Below are positions 53,901-62,845 of a stretch of 64,000 bases of DNA, one piece after another. Under the pieces are notes generated by a model. The model searched no databases, had not been told where the DNA came from, and was given only the letters and a program-made list of their open reading frames with translations. Made by a program: the position numbers and the translations under genes. This DNA comes from Oegoconia quadripuncta (Eukaryota > Arthropoda > Insecta > Lepidoptera > Autostichidae), in NCBI GenBank assembly GCA_949316235.1, contig OX438744.1:27701578-27765577 (forward strand), written 5' to 3'. The stretch's first letter is position 1. Each line of letters starts with the position of its first letter.

Positions 53901-56539
53901 ACTGGACACCCGTATTTGGACACGAGTGTGTCCAAAACACGACATAGTTACCATTTCTCTGTGGGTGGTTTACGACTGCATTTAGAAAGACACTACCGTG
54001 AAAGACACTACCGCGAAAGACACTACCGCGAAAGACAATACCGCCAAAGATACTACCGTGAAAGACACTACCGCGAAAGACACTATCGCGAAAGACAATA
54101 CCGCGAAAGATACTACCGTGAAAGACACTACCGCGAAAGTCAATACCGCGAAAGATACTACCGTGAAAGACACTACCGTGAAAGACACTACCGCGAAAGA
54201 CACTACCGCGAAAGACAATACCGCGAAAGATACTACCGTGAAAGAAGAAGCTACGATAAGACTGAACCTCGACAGATGGAACTTCGACAGTCAAAACCAC
54301 AACGGACATAATAAAAGTTGACTTACAAAAGGATTCTAAATTTATTTATTTATAAATCACACGACATATAATTACGGGTCGGTACGCTACGTAAAATAAA
54401 AAAACCCTACTATGAGATATCTAATGGTTTAGTTCTAGAATGATACCCAAAGCGAGGTACACACACCTTAAAGTAAGGTACAAAAATTATAACTTACCTA
54501 GTTACTAAAATATTTTTATGTAACGAACCCGTTGTGCATTAAAAAAAAAAAAAAAAAAAAAAAACGCACACATAATGTATCATTATGTTTTTGTTTATTT
54601 ATGAGAGGACGGCAAACGAGCATGCGGGTTACCAGATGGAAAGCAATCACCGCCGCCCATGGACACCCGCAACACCAAAAGGATCACAGATGCGTTGCCG
54701 GCCTTTGAGGAAGGTGTAGGCTCGTTTCTTGAAGGTTCCAATGTGTGGGTTATGTAAAAATAAGGACGAACTATTTACTTTAAAAAAGAAATGTCTTTGT
54801 TTGTATAATTTAATAGTCTATTCCTATTCTTACCTTTCTTATTCTTATTTCTTATTGGCTCAATGTAAACAACATAAGGTTCCAGCTTTATGAGAAGCCA
54901 GAAGCGTCTAAAAAAGCGTCTGGCTGTTCATGGCAGGGTACAGATTTAAAGGAGTGAATGCTGGGTATGGCAGAAGAAGAATGAAAGAAGAATTAATGCA
55001 GTGAAAATGAAATCATTGAGAAGTATAAGTGGGATGGCTTTGGAAATTGTGTAGTTAGGGAGTTATACAATATGAAATATGAAAGAAGACGCAGTGACAA
55101 AGATTGAAAAAGGTATGCTGAGATGGTTTGGACATGGTGGAGAGGATGAAAGAAAGAAGACTAACGAAAGAGATATACGACGCGAATGTGGATGGTAGTG
55201 TTGGTAGGGGAAGACCACAGCGAACGTACCATGTCAAATGGGGGACGTCTTAAACAAAGGCCAAATCAAGAGTACCCTAAACCGACGAGCATGTATGAAC
55301 AATCTTATGAGAGTGAATGAAGCAAAAGAGGTGTGTCAGGATCGTAGCAAGTGGAAGTCTATGGTCTCTGCCCACCCCTATGGGAAACAGGCCTGACTAT
55401 ATGTATATCTGTATGCATGCATTTCGGGGAGTGTGCGTTGGAATTACATAATCTTATTCCTCCGTCGCCCTTCCATCTTCGGACTACTAGACGTGGGGGA
55501 AGGATTCCACCAGTATGTTCTGTATATTAACACAGAACATTCGCTCTAAAAAGACCGACTCTTCATTCATAATACGAACAGCCAAGGTATGGAACTCCCT
55601 TCCGGCGTCAGTCTTTCCTGAATCCTACAACCTTGGGATCTTCAAGAGCAGAGTGGATAGGCGTTTACTGAGATCGCGGGCTTCATTTTCGACTTTACTT
55701 TCCATCAGGTGAGATTGTGGTCAAACGCGTAGGTATCCAGTGAAAAATAATTATTCACTTTTCTCTGCACTTTCGATACAAATTAATAAAATAATTTTGT
55801 TATTTGATTATAAACTTTTGAAGTTATGTTTCATTTTAAATAGTTGATTTTGAACTGTCAAGTAGAGCGTTTTGTTTTAAATCATTGGTACATAAACTAT
55901 CCTAGATATTTGGCATTTTATTGTAGGTAAATTTTAAATAGACTGTTATTATAGGATTAGTAAAAGGATTTCAGATTTATATTGTTTTAAATGTCAGTGA
56001 TATCTCTTTAAGTTGTGAATCTGTTACTGTACTTTAATAAATCATGAAATAAAATAATTTACGTTTGTGTTATGTTTCTTAGTGTTGTGCAATATAGAAT
56101 ATTTTGTTTGTTTGTTAGTTTGTTTGTAATGTTAATTTCGCAATATAATGTTTAGACAAAAAACATTGTATATGAAATCCTTTTTTTTTTCTTATTGAAA
56201 AATATCTACTTTCAATTGTAATTTGAGCTCAATCTTTACGGTATTAGAGACTTAAATACTTATGTAATTGATTACTAAGGACATTGTCCTGGTAAGCTGT
56301 GTTACTTTTATTTCATATTTCATTCAAATCCAGACACCATAGTTTCTTGCACAAACTTGCTCGTCCTGTAAAATTGTGATCATGGTACTTACAACGTCAT
56401 CCTTCTCAGGTACTGATATATGAAGTTTTACAATATCTTCAATGTTAATGAAATAATCGACTGTAACACATCGATTCCATCACATTATGTTATGTATTTT
56501 AAAAATAATAAATACCTGTTTTAGAAATGGGGACACCAT
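50901..56539 (-). CDS. Tret1-like: Tret1-like MFS sugar transporter, gene E
   Basis: Exons: 56516-56539 (MVSPFLKQ, donor CAG|GTATTT), 53685-53820 (136 bp, acceptor CCCAG, donor TAG|GTAAGG), 50901-52201 (acceptor TTTCAG, stop TGA). Predicted 486 aa. The open frame extends upstream to 52,355 but that part is intron. Exon 2 encodes [20 protein letters not shown] and [15 protein letters not shown]. Motifs: [22 protein letters not shown] (184-190), PETKDKT. TM7 [12 protein letters not shown] (265-276); TM10 CTPIPL. The C-terminus carries a DDDDD-type acidic patch. AATAAA follows the stop (50,879-50,884). Intron 2 is unusually long (1.48 kb) and holds a GC-core element; intron 1 holds the 15-bp minisatellite. 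A membrane carrier; substrate unproven. Confidence 0.9.
52505..52936. mobile_element. GC-core TIR element, copy 2
   Basis: Matches 8,787-9,567 (GAAATGTAAA, TTTTGTGAGTTGGAC, GGCCGCGCGCTCTAAGTACT, TAAGGTACAATCGAAAT, TGTCGGGTTAATTTTGTTGG) and ends CCTATATA. The left terminus and about 340 internal bases of copy 1 are absent. In intron 2 of gene E. Confidence 0.75.
52980..53215 (+). mobile_element. LINE RT C-terminal fragment
   Basis: Reads [20 protein letters not shown] then [18 protein letters not shown] and a stop, typical of a non-LTR RT tail. In intron 2 of gene E. Confidence 0.55.
53255..53400. mobile_element. MITE fragment related to 58,614-59,036
   Basis: TAGGTCTTTATCTATGAAAT, CATATGTACCAATTCCTGCG and TTTCAAAGCTATATCCAAAT are the inverse of the right end at 58.95-59.03 kb. 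Confidence 0.6.
53990..54245. repeat. 15-bp minisatellite with 60-bp higher-order unit
   Basis: About 17 units of AAAGACACTACCGCG type. Units vary in a pattern that repeats every four (60 bp): lines ending at 54,060, 54,120 and 54,240 are almost identical. Because 15 is a multiple of 3 and stops are absent, open frames exist on both strands: KDTTA and RERHY repeats (plus), SVFRG repeats (minus). It lies in intron 1 of gene E. Confidence 0.9.
54595..54745 (-). repeat. repeat D
   Basis: GCAAACGAGCATGCGGGTTA to TTCTTGAAGGTTCCAATG. A poly-A tract and CGAACCCGTTGTGCAT (a SINE-A 3' end scrap) lie just left at 54,525-54,565. Confidence 0.78.
54895..55395 (+). mobile_element. LINE C-terminal fragment
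   Basis: With frameshifts, reads [16 protein letters not shown], [52 protein letters not shown]. Same class as 35,236-36,110. Confidence 0.75.
55440..56060 (+). mobile_element. LINE 3' end with RT C-terminus
   Basis: The frame 55,515-55,712 has [20 protein letters not shown] and [15 protein letters not shown], a common non-LTR RT terminus. TTTCCATCAGGTGAGATTGT and an AT-rich tail follow. In intron 1 of gene E. Confidence 0.7.
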
Positions 56540-56854
56540 TTTTGTTACACTTAAATATATTACAGTTTCAAAATTCTTGCATTGTCAAATTTTATAATTA
56601 ATGTTATTACTTTATTATACTATTTAATACAATTCAACAGTTCTGAAAGCAAGCTACTGACTAAACTGAGACAGCATTGCTAATGGTAAGGATCAGAGCA
56701 ATAAACATTAATGTTATGATAAGTGATCTTGTTCACAGTACCTACAAAGTTTTACAGAGATGTAATCATCGTTAGTAACGGCAGTAATATAAAATAGATA
56801 GATGAGAAAATATTGGTAACACAATCCGCAATTAGAAGACAAGCTTAATATTTT

Positions 56855-57094
56855 GTTGGTTGGTGGTAGGGCATTTTAAATGTCCGCCTGGCTAGCTACC
56901 ACCATCTTATCTAAATCTGCCGCCAATCAGCAATGTTAATAGCATTGTTGTGTTCCGGTTGTCACAGATAAGATAGCCAGTCCCCCAAATGTGTTGGAGT
57001 TTCCGGGTCAGTACGCTTCCACCTTCGACCTCATCTTCACTTAACATCAGGTGTGATTGAGGTCAAGTACGAACCCGTGATGCATAAAAAAAAA
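56855..57094 (+). repeat. SINE-A, 5'-truncated
   Basis: Begins at TTGGTTGGTGGTAGGGCATT, ends CCCGTGATGCAT plus A9; the tRNA head is missing. Confidence 0.85.
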
Positions 57095-57182
57095 TAATTA
57101 GACTCCTAGAAGTAATTATGAATATTCAAATTCTGCTTCTTTAGTCTCTTGTATCTTGAGGCGTCGAGGTATAATAATAATA

Positions 57183-57320
57183 AATATCTTTTCACATACA
57201 CACAGCGCCATCTAGTTCCACACTAAGCAACAAGGCTTGTATTATAGATACCAGATGGTTGATAAACTACACAAATAGATTTTGTTTGTAAATAAATACA
57301 TATACAAACAGGTCGTCAAG
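57183..57320 (-). repeat. SINE-B with internal deletion
   Basis: 3' end (CACACAGCGCCATCTAGTTC) and extreme head (ACAAACAGGTCGTC) are joined without the middle of the family. Confidence 0.65.
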
Positions 57321-57649
57321 GTATGTTTCAAATTAAAAACCTAGATTTATAAAAAGCTTTTTAAAAATTTAAAACAAAACAAGTTTCATGTTGATATTCT
57401 GTAATAGTTTTTAAGATATTTGGTTTAAAGAACGACAAAAAGCATGTTTTTCAAAAAATAAATCCATCGGGAATTTTCTTAGAAACTGTGTTTTTACCTT
57501 AGCACAAACCTAACTAAAGAACTGAAGATATACATACAAAAAAAAAACCAGCTGAGATAACTGTATAAGTAGTATTTTATTAAAATTTTTGAAAATTATA
57601 CTTTTGCCTACCCACGGCGCCTTAACGAGGTCTTCAAACGTGCAGCTAT

Positions 57650-57800
57650 CAGTGTGCGAAGTGTAAGTTTTGTCTCGTTTTTAACTTTAAAATCGCGTTC
57701 GCGTTTACGAAAAAAGTCCCTATGAAAAAAATCGTTTTGCAAACTATCCGCTAGAGGCGTTACACATTTCTCCATACAAAAAACTCACACTCCGCCCTCG
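57650..57800. mobile_element. MITE, deleted copy
   Basis: Shares AGTGTGCGAAGTGTAAGTTT, TATCCGCTAGAGGCG and ACTCACACTCCGCCCTC with 59,766-59,958 but lacks most of the right arm. Confidence 0.65.
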
Positions 57801-58147
57801 GATCAAGAAAATTGGTGATCCACATACATACACAAGTCCCGTGTCTCCATTTCCCTTTTTTCAGTATTCCATAATGTTGCTTAAACCACACCGGCAAGTA
57901 GGTATCACTGAATCTGCCCCTGTATATAAGAGTGTTTGAAGAAATTATTATACAAGGTGATTACTATTTAAAACGAAGATGTGACAATAACACCTTGACA
58001 ATGGTGCTAATAAATAAACTATAATTTTTATAGAGAGGCAAAAAGCAGGGCAAGTAAAGTCGGCGTCATAGTTAGTCAAGTCTGTTTTTATATGAATAAT
58101 GATAGCCTAATGCCTATTCGCATTGGTGGCTCAGTGGAGGAAACACT

Positions 58148-58388
58148 CTTTGGTTGGTGGTAGGGCATTTTAGATGTCCGCCTGGCTAGCTACCACCATG
58201 TTATCTAAATCTGCCGCCAAGCAGCAATGTTGATAGCATTGTTGTGTTCCGATTGTCAGAGATAAGATAGCCAGTCCCCTAAATGTGTTGGGGTTTCCGG
58301 GTCAGTACGCTTCCACCTTCGACCTCATTTTCACTTAACATCAGGTGTGATTGAGGTCAAGTACGAACCCGCGCGTATATAAAAAAAA
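58148..58388 (+). repeat. SINE-A, 5'-truncated, nested
   Basis: TTGGTTGGTGGTAGGGCATT to GAACCCGCGCGTATAT plus A8, inside SINE-C. Confidence 0.83.
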
Positions 58389-58613
58389 GATAGTCAGTCT
58401 CCCAATTTTGGGAGGTCCAGATTCGATCCCCAGACAAGCAATGTATCAATGAGTTTTTCAATTTAGTTTAATATATATGTGCATTTATACGACTGCTCTT
58501 AAACGGTGAAGGAAAACATTGTGAGGAAACCTACATGCCTGAGAAATAAAAAGTTGAAGGCATGTGAAGTCCTCAACCCGCGCTGGTTCAGCGTGGCGGA
58601 CTATGGTCCATAC

Positions 58614-59036
58614 TATTAGGTCCTTACCTATGAATTTTTGTATGAAGAATTTCATTAAGACTGTTTTCTCCATACAAACATTTTTGATTTTTTGGGAACG
58701 GCAAATCCAAATTTAGCTAAACTTTGTGTGTATTATCGGATAACATTAAGTTAAGTATAGGCAGCGTTAATTTTTAAAAGTAACCGCTTTATAAAAGTTT
58801 CAGCGAATCTAAGAAATGATTATGGGAAGCACATGAAAAGAGCTCTGTTCAAATTTTTTTATTATGTGAAGTGAAGAAGAATTTATTAGTATCAGAAAAA
58901 AAAAATTCTCGTGAAACCTTGAAATAATATTCCATTTTCCAAATACAAAACAAATTTGGATATAGCTTTGAAAATCGCAGGAATTGGTACATATGATTAC
59001 CGAAGAAAAATAACTCCAATTTCATAGGTAACTGCA
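58614..59036. mobile_element. MITE with TTACCTATGAA termini
   Basis: TTAGGTCCTTACCTATGAAT at the left and TTTCATAGGTAACTGCA at the right are inverted; the inside contains poly-A/T runs and no gene. Partial relative at 53,255-53,400. Confidence 0.6.
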
Positions 59037-59129
59037 TACGGACTGATGATCTGAATGCCTATTCAAGTTATACTACCGCAGATCTATAAATTGACCCTCT
59101 AATCTAGACTATAATTTATATGTATAATC

Positions 59130-59220
59130 TTTAAGACCGCCTAATTGTGTTCTATTGTTATCCTCAAAAAATATTGTAAATTATTTTGCGCAATAAAGAG
59201 TATTTGTATTGTATTGTATT
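59130..59220 (+). mobile_element. LINE 3' end (CAATAAAGAGTATTTGTATT tail)
   Basis: AAGACCGCCTAATTGTGTTC and the tail TGCGCAATAAAGAGTATTTG recur at 61,286-61,395. Confidence 0.65.
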
Positions 59221-59269
59221 GAATAATTTTAGAGAACGGCGTATAAAAAAGAAAAATATTTCATTTCAC

Positions 59270-59519
59270 AGCACAACATGCTATTTGCATTGTTGTGTTC
59301 CGGTTGTCAGAGATAAGAGAGCCAGTTCCCCAAATATTTGGGTTTTCGGGTCAGTACGCTTCCACCTTCGGCCTCATCTTTTCCGATTGTCAGAGATAAG
59401 ATAGCCAGTTCCCCAAATATTTGGGTGTTCGGGTCAGTACGCTTCCACCTCCGGCCTCATCTTCACTTAACATCAGGTGTGATTGAGGTTAAGTGCTAAC
59501 CCGCTGTGCATAAAAAAAA
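59270..59519 (+). repeat. SINE-A 3' part with 84-bp internal tandem duplication
   Basis: TTCCGGTTGTCAGAGATAAG to GGCCTCATCTT occurs twice in direct succession (about 59,300-59,383 and 59,384-59,467), then the normal 3' end. Confidence 0.83.
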
Positions 59520-60836
59520 TCTAAGTAATATTATAAACGCGAAAGTTTGGATGTTGGTTTGTTCATTTTTTCAAAGCGATGTATATGATGTCACTCTACG
59601 GGGCTGATCCATTGAGGTTGTTGTTAATTTATTGGTTGCGACTTGCGACGACAAGTTTAAAACTTGAAACAAAGTTCATTGTATCGTATAGATGCAAAGA
59701 TTAAATAAAGACGCTCTGGAATTTAGCTAGATCACCTATATTGATTAATTTGCTTAAATGAAGTACAGTGTGCGAAGTGTAAGTTTTGTCTCGTTTTTAA
59801 CTTTACCATCGCGTTCGCGTTTACGAAAAAAGTCCATATGAAAAAAATCGTTTTGCAAACTATCCGCTAGAGGCGCTGCACATTTCTCCATACAAATCGT
59901 CACGTAAACGTGAACGCGATAGTAAAGTTAAGTCGAAACAAAACTCACACTCCGCCCTCTGAGCTCTTATGTGTAGGGGTATGTTGAAAGTATGCAATGG
60001 CGGACAGTGTATTAGCTTACCGGCCAATACAAGAGTCATACGTTATGCGTGAGGAAGTGTAATTGGATGTGTGAATGTGTGTGTGCTCAACAGTGTACCT
60101 GCACAGTATGTATGTATGTGTGTGTGTAGGAAATTTGTCTGTCGAAACACTAGCGTAGACATTCATGATTCACCTTTCGAATGATACAAAAATGAACAAT
60201 GTCGTTGGAACGTGCAAGTAGATGTAAACGACACCTACGGGCCGAGACTGATTGGTTCCATTCCTTTATGTGCTAGAAACATACACAGGCTATACATAAT
60301 ACAGATTGGGTGCTTGTTTGTTTGTTGCTTAATCACGGCGACACGTATGAGCAGATTTGGATGAAATTTGGTATATAGGTAGAATATACCCTAGATTAAG
60401 ACATAACTTCAAACTTCAAGCATTTATTTCAACGTAAGATACATGATATTATTTGTTGAATGTCAATTTAAATCTACAGGAAATAAAAAAAGTTTATTGC
60501 ATTTATCTGTCAGTCGGTATGTCCAAGCTACTACCGCTTCAGAAAGGGAAATCATCTGTGGGAAATGAAGCGCCGCAAGAAACCCACAGGATCATTGCTT
60601 TTCTTAAAAAAAAAAAGTATTTAACTAATACAATTTTATAATTTAAGGAACTGGTCGTCACTAATTTTATAATAACCCTTTTTTGCTAATGTTATTTTGA
60701 CATAATCTTTAACATATTTTTACATACGTAACATATTTTTTATCCCGATAAAGTGAATAGTTCCCGCGGGATAAACAAATTTCCGCGATTAATTTATTCC
60801 ACGCAGGCGAAGCCGCGGGCTGAAAGCTAACGAGTA
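59520..60836 (+). mobile_element. Helitron-like non-autonomous element
   Basis: The left end TCTAAGTAATATTATAAACG next to CGAAAGTTTGGATG and the right end GGCGAAGCCGCGGGCTGAAA with GCTAA resemble the TC...CTRR ends of lepidopteran Helitrons. A MITE (59,766-59,958) is nested. No helicase domain. Confidence 0.45.
59766..59958. mobile_element. palindromic MITE
   Basis: CAGTGTGCGAAGTGTAAGTT and ATCGCGTTCGCGTTTACG are mirrored by CGTAAACGTGAACGCGAT and AACTCACACTCCGCCCTCTG. TIR about 60 bp; central TATCCGCTAGAGGCGC. Confidence 0.75.
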
Positions 60837-61285
60837 GTAGCAAATATAGCATCTAATCAAACATAAAATATTGTTAGTATTTGCATGTTGTGTTGTGAAA
60901 TAAAATATTTTTCATTTTTATTAAATTTTTCATGTATATAGAACTGCGGTAGTTTAAATATTTTTAAATTTAATTCGTGTAATTCCCATTAACTCTTTGC
61001 CGGAATCTATTAGGGAAGCTCCATCTTTAAATATTTTAAAATTTCAAGTCAAAAACCACTACTTAGGTCTCTGACTTTTTTCTTTTCGTTAACTCCCGGC
61101 TCGTGAACATTGTTGACTATCTATAAGTGTTTCTAGTGATTGTGTTTTATACTATATATTAAGTATTTATAGATATTTATTTATTTATTATAATTAAGTC
61201 AATTAATATAATATTATTATTATATTTATGCATGCACCCTACCTGTTTTTCTACCTACAAATGTCCCATAGCTGTGGGTTGTCTG

Positions 61286-61646
61286 GAAGAGATCGCTTTT
61301 AGTGATAAGACGGCCTAATTGTGTTCTATTGTTATCATCAAAAATTATTGTAAATTATTTTGCGCAATAAAGAGTATTTGTATTGTATTGTATAACTTGA
61401 ATAGGCATTCAAATCATCAGTCCGTAAACATCCCACTGCAGAGATATAGGCCTTCCCTCGTATAATGAGGGAGTATGGACCATAGTCCACCACGCTGGCC
61501 CAATGCAGGTTGTGTTCCGGTTGTCAGAGATAAAATAGCCAGTCCCCCAAGAAGATGGGGGTCAGTACGCATCCACCTTCGACCTCATCCTCACTTAACA
61601 TCAGGTGTGATTGAGGTCAAGTGCTAACCCGTTGTTCTTAAAAAAA
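61286..61646. repeat. LINE tail (+), SINE-C 3' fragment (-), SINE-A 3' fragment (+)
   Basis: 61,286-61,395 is the LINE tail, 61,399-61,509 is SINE-C in reverse (GTCCGTAAACATCCCACTGC, CTTCCCTCGTATAATGAGGG) and 61,510-61,646 is a SINE-A 3' part (GTTCCGGTTGTCAGAGATAA). The preceding 60,837-61,285 is AT-rich with no recognised gene. Confidence 0.7.
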
Positions 61647-61649
61647 ATG

Positions 61650-61826
61650 ATAACGTTTATTCCTGAAAGCCTACCCTGGTTCTATGCACGAATAAAAATT
61701 TCATTTCGAAATATAAGTAGTATTTGCCGTGACAGACTGGTGTCCGAACTGGGAAATATGTGTTGTTCAGATGATGAGATTTTAATGGAACCTGAAAATC
61801 GTGGATTCATACTTAGTAGCTCATGA
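61650..61826 (+). other. short open frame, unrecognised
   Basis: About 60 codons (FIPESLPWFYARIKISFRNI, then RDRLVSELGNMCCSDDEILM) without a plausible start upstream of repeat sequence. I do not recognise it; it may be a relic of a coding segment or chance. Confidence 0.2.
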
Positions 61827-61984
61827 TTTTTTTCTGAAAATCCATGCAATAATTTTAAGACAGCAATTTTAAGTCTTTAGTCTAAACTTTTTGAAATCAA
61901 ATTCGAAGACTCGACTATCGTAGCTCAAAACCGTTAAACAATTGTAAAGACATAATCGAACAATTAAAAGCTCTTTTAATATAT

Positions 61985-62845
61985 TTAAGGAATGTTTAGT
62001 TTCATCAAATCTATTGGAATAGAAATATAAAGTCTCCCTTATCTATTAAATAAATGATTAGTTTCACCAACCCTCATAGAATTGAAATCGAAAGGTCCTT
62101 TATCTATTAAAGAAATACTTAGTTTCACTAACCCTCACAGAATAGAAAGTCTCCTTTATCTATTAAAGGATTACTTAGTTTCATCAACCCATAGAAAGCC
62201 TCCTTTATCTATTAAAGGGATACTTAGTTTCATCAACCCATAGAAAGTCTCCTTTATCTATTAAAGGGTTACTTAGTTTCATCAACCCATAGAAAGTCTC
62301 CTTTATCTATTAAAGGGATACTTAGTTTCATCAACCCATAGAAAGTCTCCTTTATCTATTAAAGGGTTACTTAGTTTCATCAACCCATAGAAAGTCTCCT
62401 TTATCTATTAAAGGAATACTTAGTTTCACTAACCCTCACAGAATAGAAAGTCTCCTTTATCTATTAAAGGACTTAGTTTCACTAACCCTCACAGAATAGA
62501 AAGTCTCCTTTATCTATTAAAGGAATACTTAGTTTCATCAACCCACAGAACGCCTCCTTTATCTATTAAAGGGATACTTAGTTTCATCAACCCATAGAAA
62601 GTCTCCTTTATCTATTAAAGGGTTACTTAGTTTCATCAACCCATAGAAAGTCTCCTTTATCTATTAAAGGGATACTTAGTTTCATCAACCCATAGAAAGT
62701 CTCCTTTATCTATTGAGGGGATGCTTATAGTTTTATCAATCCGTGCAGATTAGAAAGCCTCCTTTATCTATTAAAGCAATGAATAGTTTCACCAACCCTC
62801 ACAGAATTGAAATCAAAATAATCCTTTATCTATTAAAGGAATGTT
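61985..62845. repeat. minisatellite, 49/56-bp units, each with a hairpin
   Basis: Sixteen units by hand count. The unit contains CCTTTATCTATTAAAGG (6-bp arms, 5-nt loop), ACTTAGTTTCATCAACCCAT and AGAAAGTCTC. A longer 56-bp variant has ACTAACCCTCACAGAATAGA. Outer units are more diverged than central ones. Confidence 0.95.

Larger units (their letters stand above)
58118..59070 (+). repeat. SINE-C interrupted by SINE-A and a MITE
   Basis: Head TGGTGGCTCAGTGGAGG (58,124-58,140), then SINE-A (58,148-58,388), then GTCAGTCTCCCAATTTTGGG to CGGACTATGGTCCATACT (58,392-58,613), then a MITE (58,614-59,036), then ACGGACTGATGATCTGAATG. The last piece is the inverse of 61,388-61,420, confirming the SINE-C 3' end. 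Confidence 0.7.

Noticed and set aside
61985..62845. CRISPR-like array with regular repeats
   Set aside because: No unique spacers: whole units are repeated. The genome is eukaryotic and there are no cas genes.
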